From Prorocentrum cordatum (Eukaryota > Sar > Dinophyceae > Prorocentrales > Prorocentraceae), in the NCBI GenBank assembly GCA_963575745.1, contig CAUYUJ010018299.1:32501-55000 (forward strand): a stretch of DNA of 22,500 bases, in the 5' to 3' direction. The notes beneath the pieces were generated by a model. That model saw only the letters and a program-made list of their open reading frames with translations. It ran no database searches and had not been told where the DNA came from. Shown one piece after another: positions 8,291 to 14,080 of the stretch. The translations under genes and the position numbers were made by a program. Positions within the stretch are counted from its first letter, which is position 1. Every line of letters begins with the position of its first letter.

Positions 8291-8311
8291 CTCGAGCCTA
8301 TATGGCTTGAG
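8291..8311 (-). other. Spliced-leader-like sequence at LINE 5' end
   Basis: Read on the minus strand, the 21 nt that begin exactly at the direct-repeat junction align without gaps to the conserved dinoflagellate spliced leader at 15 of 21 positions. The 3' part is AGCCATATAGGCTCGAG against AGCCATTTTGGCTCAAG. Position and match suggest a relict of trans-splicing captured by retrotransposition. The sequence is also a small hairpin (CTCAAGCC/GGCTCGAG), an alternative reason for its conservation. Confidence 0.5.
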
Positions 8312-8329
8312 GGATAACATTAGGAGGAG
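8312..8329. repeat. Right target-site duplication of the LINE
   Basis: This is an identical second copy of GGATAACATTAGGAGGAG (see 1606-1623). It adjoins the element's 5' end and merges into a (GGA)n tract, so the pre-insertion site was the edge of that microsatellite. Confidence 0.85.
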
Positions 8330-8380
8330 GAGGAGGAGGAGGAGGAGGAGGAGGAGCAGGAGGAGGAGGAGGAGGAGGTG
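8322..8380. repeat. (GGA)n microsatellite at LINE insertion site
   Basis: About 58 bp of AGG/GGA repeats are interrupted once by GCAGGA. The tract is part of the original target locus of the LINE. It reads as poly-Gly, poly-Glu or poly-Arg in one direction and Ser/Leu/Pro strings in the other. I do not treat these as coding. Confidence 0.9.
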
Positions 8381-8615
8381 AAGACAAACCGAGATCCTCT
8401 GAGATTTGGCGGCTCTGGACAAGGAGCGTTCCGGAACGCTCTGGAACGGAGTGATCCTCGTCCTAGCGCTGTCCGAGGTGACCATATATGTGACCGATTC
8501 CAAAAACCCTGGACCCAAAACCGTTTTCATCGCTTGGGGGTCATATTTTACCTATACGACCACCCTTCGGATGATAAGAAGGATGTGGTGGGGGAGAGGG
8601 GGGGAAACCAACATC
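8381..8615. other. Unassigned sequence with an 18-bp palindrome
   Basis: I see no gene in this stretch. It contains a perfect palindrome GAGCGTTCCGGAACGCTC at 8424-8441. The rest is less GC-rich than its surroundings, with no family-like translation in any frame. Confidence 0.5.
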
Positions 8616-8619
8616 TGAC

Positions 8620-9300
8620 TCAATCGATTTCACTGTCGATCTCACTAAACGGGACACCACGGGACACCACGGGACACCACGGAACACTTGTCGATCTCAC
8701 TATCGACCTCACTATCGATCTCACTCAACGGGACACCACGGGACACCACGGGACACCACATCGATCTCACTATCGATCTCACTATCGATGTCACTATTGA
8801 TCTCACTCAACGGGACACCACGGGACACCTGTCGTTCTCACCATCGATCTCGTTATCGATCTCACTTTTTGGAACACCACGGGACACCACGGGACACCTC
8901 GGGGCACCACATCGATCTCAGTATCGATCTCACTATAAATCTCACTACCGATCTCACTCAACGGGACACCACGGGACACCTCGAGACACCACATCGATCT
9001 CACTATCGATATCACTATCGATGTCACTATCGATCTCACTCAACAGGACACCACGGGACACTTCGGGACAGCTGTCGAACTCACCATCGATCTCACTATC
9101 GATCTCACTCAACGGGACACCACGGGACACCTCGGGGTACCACATCGATCTCACTATCGATCTCAGTATCGATCTCACTCAACGGGGCATCACAGGACAC
9201 CACGGGACACCTGTCGATCTCACTATCGATATCACTATCGATCTCACTTTTTGGGACACCACGGGACACCACGGGACACCGCGGGACACCGCGAGCCACC
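8620..9300. repeat. Two-motif minisatellite (ATCGATCTCACT and GGGACACCAC)
   Basis: Blocks of a 12-bp motif (ATCGATCTCACT, variants ATCGATATCACT and ATCGATGTCACT) alternate with blocks of a 10-bp motif (GGGACACCAC, variants ending CTGT or CTCG). A frequent hinge is CTCAACGGGACACC. Composite units of roughly 80-110 bp recur about eight times with varying copy number. The 12-bp unit keeps frames open, which produces repetitive open frames on both strands (Ser-Ile-Ser-Leu and Arg-Ser-Ile strings). I regard these as non-coding. Confidence 0.9.
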
Positions 9301-9466
9301 GCCGGACGGGCGGGAGGGGGAGAATCATTTGTCTTGACTTCGCCCTAGCAACCGCGGACACCACGGGACACCACGGGACACCAAGGGACACCGCGGGACA
9401 CCGCGGGCCAACGCCGGACGGGCGGGCGGGGGAGAATCATTTGTCTTGACTTCGCCCTAGCAACGG
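9242..9466. repeat. Two copies of a ~113-bp tandem unit
   Basis: The end of the minisatellite passes into a larger duplication. GGGACACC repeats, then GCCGGACGGGCGGG, then GAGAATCATTTGTCTTGACT and TCGCCCTAGCAAC occur at about 9246-9353 and again at about 9357-9465. The copies are nearly identical, implying a recent duplication. Confidence 0.8.
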
Positions 9467-10081
9467 CGGGTTCATTCCTCTCGCGCGCTCGCGCAGCTTC
9501 GCCTCGCCCGCACGCACGACACGAACGAAACGAAACGATTTCCCGGTTGGAGGCCACCGTTCCACTGCGATCCGATCTCACCCCCCAACCTCCGAATTCT
9601 GCCGGCTTCCGCCGGCGGAGGCAGCCTCGTTCTACTTCCGCCGACCTTCTGCCGCCCTTCTGCCGCCCTTCCGCCGAGGAAGAGATGGCAACTCTGTCGA
9701 TCCTCGAAATCGACGCCCTTTCCAGAGCGCCTCGTATAGGTAAGACCTCTCCCGAGACCCGGGCGTTGCCATTTTTTCACATCGAGCGTCTTCGCCCAGC
9801 TTCGGGCCCGGGGACCCTCACGGGAATGCCGCAGAATGGCTGGGTCTGGTTCCCGTCGTGATTTTGACAATGCGTCGCCGGGTCTCAAGATTTTCAGGGG
9901 GGGGGGCTCCAGTGGCAATGCTTCAGTGGCTTCCAGATTTCGTAATCTTGACAATGCCTTGTCTGGAGCGCGGCTTCAGGGGGCCGCGGGGGGCAAGTCC
10001 GAGCGCGCACGCCAGTGCTTGGTGGGGACCCTGCGAGCCCGCACCAAGGGTCACTCCGGCGACGAATCAGATCTTACAATA
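9467..10081. other. Unassigned stretch, no gene recognised
   Basis: No frame here resembles a known protein. There are short tandem similarities, for example GCCGCCCTTCTGCCGCCCTT near 9650. A diverged pair of TTGACAATGC-containing segments occurs near 9863 and 9948, each ending in a TTCAGGGGG-like run. Frames of up to about 160 codons exist on both strands but overlap and look like composition artefacts. Confidence 0.5.
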
Positions 10082-10266
10082 GGGGGCCCGACCACAAGGA
10101 GCCCTCCACAAGAAACCCAACCCTGAGACCCCAGGATGCCCATTGATTGCTTGATTGCTTGTGTGGGCACGCCACGCTTTCCACACCAGAGCCATCGAAA
10201 CCCAAGAAACCCACGGCCCCCTAGAGGCGAGCAAGGTGCTTCTTGGCATGGGTCTCCACTGCAGCC
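10082..10266 (+). repeat. Diverged dispersed repeat, copy A
   Basis: This is clearly similar to 13050-13223. Shared blocks include GGGGCCCGA, TCCACAAGAAA, CCAACCCTGAGAC, ACGCCACGCTTTCCA, CCATCGAA and GGTGCTTCTTGG/GGTGTTTCTTGG in the same order and spacing. No coding capacity was recognised. It may be a non-autonomous repeat family or part of an old segmental duplication. Confidence 0.75.
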
Positions 10267-10366
10267 GACCTCGGGCGCCTGGCACGACCGAAAAGGGGGG
10301 CACGAAGACAAGGGGCGCGACACCCAACAGCAAAGCTTGTCCAAGATCAGCAGCGGCCTCTGGGAC

Positions 10367-10480
10367 AGGAGGAGGAGGAGGAGGAGGAGGAGGAGGAAGA
10401 GGAGGAGACGGAGGAGGAGGAGGAGGAGACGGAGGAGGAGGAGGAGGAGACGGAGGAGGAGGAGGAGGCGGAGGAGGCAG
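10367..10480. repeat. (GGA)n microsatellite with GAC interruptions
   Basis: About 110 bp of GGA/GAG repeats carry regularly spaced GGAGAC interruptions. Frames through it are poly-Gly, poly-Glu, poly-Arg (plus strand) or poly-Pro, poly-Ser (minus strand) and are not accepted as genes. Confidence 0.9.
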
Positions 10481-10935
10481 CGGCCCTTGCTGGGCAGGTA
10501 ACCTCCTGCGTCTCGAATCGGCAGCGCGCGCGGCGATGCCGACAGCCAGCCCTGTCCACAAGGTGGTCAAGAGGTGCTGCTGTTCCTCGCCCCGTTCTTG
10601 GAGGTGGGGTCGGAGGATCGCGCCGCACGGCCGATGCATCGCCGATGCATTGGCGATGTCGGCGTGGAGACCATCGGGCTCCAGATCGAGCCGCATCGGC
10701 GATGCGGCTCGATCCTCCGCCGTCCGCCACCGTCTGATCTGGCTCCCTTCTGGGGAGAATTCCGCTTCATTTCTGTGAGAATTTCATTTCGTCCGCTTCG
10801 ATGTGTCCGAACTTTGATTCTTCCGCTTCGCTTCGTCCGGATTTCGATTCGCCCCAGTGTTGAACGATAACGAATCGAAGGAGGACGAAACGAACGAGGA
10901 CGAATCGAAAGAGCACGAATCGAACACGGACATAA
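10481..10935. other. Inverted-repeat-rich stretch, no gene
   Basis: This contains a perfect 14-bp-arm hairpin at 10684-10714, GCCGATGCAT-type palindromic motifs at 10630-10665, and opposing runs of CGAATCGAA/TTCGATTCG-like motifs around 10765-10930. Long minus-strand frames cross it, but their translations are low-complexity Arg/Pro/Ser strings. Confidence 0.5.
10684..10714. repeat. Perfect hairpin, 14-bp arms and 3-nt loop
   Basis: The arms GATCGAGCCGCATC and GATGCGGCTCGATC are exact reverse complements separated by GGC. Part of the arm (ATCGAGCCGC) recurs at 12280-12289 next to another perfect palindrome. Confidence 0.85.
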
Positions 10936-10939
10936 TATA

Positions 10940-11047
10940 GGGAGCCCAAAAGTATACACCACCACCACCTCCCTCCCCCCCTCCCTCTCGCTGGAAAGAG
11001 GAGAGAGGAGGAATCGACGTGGTGGTGGTGTATATTCTTTGGGCCCC
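10940..11047. repeat. MITE-like inverted repeat, ~29-bp arms
   Basis: The left arm at 10940-10968 (GGGAGCCCAAAAGTATACAC then CACCACCAC) is nearly the reverse complement of the right arm at 11019-11047 (GTGGTGGTGGTGTATATTCT then TTGGGCCCC). The differences are one or two small indels and a mismatch. The spacer of about 50 bp is pyrimidine-rich then purine-rich and partly self-complementary (CCCTCTCGC/AGAGGAGAGAGG). It could be a miniature inverted-repeat element or a hairpin. No clear target duplication was found. Confidence 0.65.
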
Positions 11048-11856
11048 CATAATAAAAGTCCGCCATTGGGGGACCCCTCCCAAGGGTGCCTTCCGACCAG
11101 AATTTCGGGGCCACGCCCGCGGTGGCGTCGAGGGCCTCCTCGGAGGCCCCAAAAAGGCGAAAGCGAGGCAAGGCCAGCAGCATACGCCTTCCGCCTCGGA
11201 AAGCCGACGCCTGGTGACGTCCGGGTCATAACCTCAGATCTCCGGCGGCCCCGCGGAACGATCCGGGCACCCTCGGCAAACTCTCGACGAGGCGCGGCTG
11301 CTGAAATGCTAGCACCCCGAGGCAGGGCAGCGGACGAGAGGCGGCGGAGGCGCCCCAAGACCTCGAGCCTCGAACCTGTCCGCCTCTGAATTTTTGGCCC
11401 TCGTCCCCATACTTCCCGTGCCCCTTTCGATCTCGGCGGCGAGCGATGGGGGAAGTGAGAAGAAGAAGGCCTCCTCAGGAGGCCCGGAAGTCTCCGGGCC
11501 CCCTTTGGAGTTCCCTGCGTCTTCCCCGGAGACGCAGAAAAAAACACACTTCCCTGCAGGCGCGGGGGGGCTTCCGAGAAGTCCCCCCGGCCTTCTAAGA
11601 GGGCCTTCTCCTTCTCGCTTCCCCCCCTCGATCGCCGCCGAATGGGGTGTTTGGGCCAGAACTCGGGCCTCCGGCGGCCGTTCGGGACGACCCGGGCACG
11701 CTGGGAATGCCTGCGGCGAGGCGCAGCTGCTGGCAAGCATCCCGAGGGCGGAAGACCGCCGAGAGTCCGGCGAAAACCCAAAAACCTCGAACCTCGAACC
11801 CGGAACTTCCCCCCCCCCCTCTCGCTCGCCGCCGAGAGGAGAAGACCTCCCCCATC

Positions 11857-11889
11857 GGAGGAGGAGGAGGAGGAGGAGGAAGAGGAGGG
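11857..11889. repeat. Short (GGA)n microsatellite
   Basis: About 33 bp of GGA/GAG repeats between two parts of the diverged tandem block. Confidence 0.85.
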
Positions 11890-12197
11890 AGCATCTTGGG
11901 AGCCTCTGGGGGCGCTCATGGGGCCTCCAGGGAGCTTCCTGGGAGCCCCTTGGAGGCATCTTGGGGGCCTCTCGGGGTCCTCTCGGGGGCCTCTCGGGGG
12001 CTTCTCGAGGCCCTCGCCGCCGATCCGTGCCCGTCTCGATCGCACCGCTCCTCGGCCGACAGCTCGGGCGCCGCGCCGCCGGCGCTCGGGAGGCGGGCGG
12101 GCCGCCCGGCGGCCCGCGGGGCGCGGCGCGCGCGGCCCGGCGGCAGGGAGGGCTCGGAGCTCTCGAGGGCCTGCGCGGGCGGCAAGCCCCCAGGGGA

Positions 12198-12200
<3 letters not shown>

Positions 12201-12270
<70 letters not shown>
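12201..12270. repeat. (GAC)n microsatellite, about 23 copies
   Basis: An uninterrupted run of GAC repeats reads as poly-Asp, poly-Thr or poly-Arg depending on frame, and as poly-Val/Ser/Arg on the other strand. The long pure tract implies recent slippage. Confidence 0.95.
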
Positions 12271-12289
12271 TTTGCCCGCATCGAGCCGC

Positions 12290-12309
12290 CTCGCCGATGC
12301 ATCGGCGAG
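12290..12309. repeat. Perfect 20-bp palindrome
   Basis: CTCGCCGATGCATCGGCGAG is its own reverse complement. A related GCCGATGCATCG motif occurs at 10631-10642, so the palindrome belongs to a repeat that recurs in the window. Confidence 0.85.
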
Positions 12310-12598
12310 CCTCTGGGGGGAGCCGAGGCTCCGGGGGGAGCCCCGGAGGGCCTGCTCGGGCGGCGAGCCCCAGGGGGAGGCGAGGCCCCTTCGCTGCGCT
12401 ACGCTGGGCCATAGCCTTAGAAAGCCCAGGGTTCGCCAGGGATTGGCTCCCCCCAAAAAACGAGGAGAGCCCTTCCAAAACCTTCCCGAAACTCTGCGAA
12501 AAGCCTCCCGGAACCCTTCCCGAATGGTTTTCAAAGGGTTTCGGGTGTTTTGGAAGGAAAGCAGCCCCTAGGAAACCCTGGACTTTCTAACCATACTC

Positions 12599-13530
12599 GC
12601 CAGTCGGAAGAAGTAGGTGGAAACATACAGAGGTAGGCGCTGCCCTACAGTCGGCCCGTATCGTTATAAGGATGCAAAGGCCATGGACGCCCAATTCGAA
12701 GCTTCTCGAGCGGGGCGCGGCCAACGAAAGTGGCGAAGGATGGACCGCGGAGGCAAGGACGCAAGGGTACCCTTGGGAAGGTTGCCCACCCTTACCATGC
12801 GGTGTGACTGCACGCTGGGCCCACACCCGACACTCGGAAGAAGCAGGTGGAGACGTAAAGCAGGCAGGCGGATAGAGTAGATTGGGTCTGGGCCCGCCCG
12901 AAGAGCACCAGGAACAACGACAGCATGCGCGCTCTTGAAGTAGGAAGGCGGTTGAGGCAGATCGGGATGTGGGGAGCCAAAAATACAGACTTTCAGCGAC
13001 CGGCGTGCACGCCGAAGCGCGTGGGCGGAGACAGAAAAAGACGCTCAGTAGGGGCCCGATCACAAGAAACCTCCCACAAGAAATCCAACCCTGAGACTTG
13101 AGAGCGTCCGCAGGTCTTTGGTGTAAAAACGCCACGCTTTCCATGGCAAAACCATCGAAGCCCAAGCAACCCAGGGCACCCTGGAGGCAAGCATGGTGTT
13201 TCTTGGCCTGGGGCTCCACTGTATAGGACGCCACGGCGCGGGGCATCACGGGCAACGTGCAGCCCCCCCCCCGTACGATGAGGACGGGCGGAGAGGATGG
13301 ACAGGGCCTGGGAGGGCCATATCAGCGTCTTTCGGACAAGGCTGGCCAGCGAAAGCTACCAAGGATGGGCCGGAGGGCAAGGATGCAAGGGTACCCTTTG
13401 GGAAGTTGCTCATCCTTACTGTGCGGGTTGACTATGCGCTGCGCTGGGCCGTACACCGAAGCGCGCGGGCGGAGACAGAAAGAGCAGCAGGGCGCCCAGG
13501 CACGGGGTATCACAGGCAACGTGTGTCAGT
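12599..13530. repeat. Cluster of diverged duplicated segments
   Basis: Several blocks recur within this kilobase: 12599-12640 matches 12829-12870 (TCGGAAGAAG...GGTGGA); 12719-12870 matches 13343-13495 (GCAAGGGTACCCTT at the core); 13007-13045 matches 13452-13490 (CCGAAGCGCG, GGCGGAGACAGAAA); 13227-13260 matches 13490-13521 (GGCAACGTG). The region looks like a decayed mosaic of one repeat family or nested duplications. No gene recognised. Confidence 0.7.
13050..13223 (+). repeat. Diverged dispersed repeat, copy B
   Basis: This is the partner of 10082-10266, in the same orientation about 3 kb downstream. The shared blocks are listed there. Divergence and small indels suggest an old duplication. 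Confidence 0.75.
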
Positions 13531-13925
13531 CGCCCCGCCGTTTCTCTTGAACGTGCCCAAGTGGACGACGCAGACACCACGGCAAACCAACGGCAAGCAT
13601 TGCGCCACGCGCCCAAATAGACGGGGGTGGGCTTGGCACCACCTCGCCACGATGCGCGCGCATGGCTGCGACAGCACCTGCACGGCGGGGACTGCTTCTC
13701 CACTCTGCCCCCTCGGGACACGCACACAATCATGGCAGGAACTGTTTCCCTGTGCTCTGTGCTCTGTCTCACTCACGGGGGCACCTGCCGGCCCTCGGGG
13801 CCGTCACAAAAGGCGGCTCGGGACGAGGAACCGGTCCCGGGGAATGGGCCCAGACGCAACGCCACGAGAAAATCATGACGTCGGGGGACTGGGTGCATGG
13901 TTTCCCCCGTGGCCGTAGGCGACCC
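13531..13925. other. Upstream region of the ERGIC/PDI-like frame
   Basis: No gene is recognised. There is no TATA box, and dinoflagellate promoters are poorly defined, so I assign no promoter. Frames of 80-240 codons occur in several registers without recognisable motifs. Confidence 0.4.
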
Positions 13926-14039
13926 GAGGAGGAGGAGGAGGTGGTCGTGGAGGAGGGGGAGGGGGAGGAGGAGATGGAGGAGGAGGAGGAGGAGGAGGAG
14001 AGGAGGAGGAGGAGGAGGAGGAGGAGGAGGAGGAGGAGG
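13926..14039. repeat. (GGA)n microsatellite upstream of the ERGIC/PDI-like frame
   Basis: About 114 bp of GGA/GAG repeats with GTGGTCGTGG and GATGG interruptions end 41 bp before the ATG at 14081. Read in frame it would give poly-Glu then poly-Arg. I keep it outside the gene, but an acidic N-terminal extension cannot be excluded. Confidence 0.85.
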
Positions 14040-14080
14040 GCGCGCGCGAGGGCGCCCACGCCGCCCGCGCCGCGGCCGCG

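Larger units (their letters stand above)
1624..8311 (-). mobile_element. Full-length non-LTR retrotransposon (LINE), APE/RT/RNase H type
   Basis: The element reads right to left and is about 6.7 kb. Its order is a 5' end resembling a degenerate spliced leader, a short 5' UTR with a hairpin (8263-8282), ORF1, an in-frame UGA, ORF2, overlapping ORF3, a 33-nt 3' UTR and a tail of two 8-bp repeats. Perfect flanking duplications and intact long frames indicate a complete and fairly recent insertion. No poly(A) tail is present. The domain set (ORF1 plus APE endonuclease, reverse transcriptase, RNase H) is that of I/L1/Tad-like LINEs, and the clade cannot be assigned by eye. The insertion point adjoins a GGA microsatellite. 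The likely mechanism is nicking by the APE domain followed by target-primed reverse transcription. Confidence 0.9.
11060..12600. repeat. Diverged tandem blocks, low-complexity, no gene accepted
   Basis: Two blocks about 427 bp apart are homologous: 11237-11395 and 11664-11805. They share CTCCGGCGGCC, CCGGGCAC, CGAGGCGC-GCTGCTG and AACCTCGA-CCTCGAACC in order. Between 11900 and 12015 there are short imperfect repeats of GGGGGCCTCTCGGGG type. Overlapping open frames on both strands (up to 655 codons on the minus strand) are rich in Arg, Pro, Gly and Ser without motifs. I consider them GC-driven. Confidence 0.6.

Noticed and set aside
8144-8311. HDV-like self-cleaving ribozyme at the LINE 5' end
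   Set aside because: Hairpins exist, but I could not build the nested double pseudoknot with a catalytic C from this sequence by eye. Structure-based covariance search would be needed.
8620-9300. CRISPR-like repeat array
   Set aside because: There are no unique spacers between repeats. Both motifs are short tandem units, and the context is a eukaryotic genome.
10567-12534. Long minus-strand open frame of 655 codons and overlapping plus-strand frames of 250-400 codons
   Set aside because: Arg/Pro/Gly/Ser-rich low-complexity translations in several registers at once, crossing microsatellites and duplicated repeats, without any motif. Stop codons are rare in this base composition.
13257-13918. 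Short plus-strand frames before the ERGIC/PDI-like gene
   Set aside because: No homology, they cross duplicated repeat segments, and they overlap frames on the other strand.
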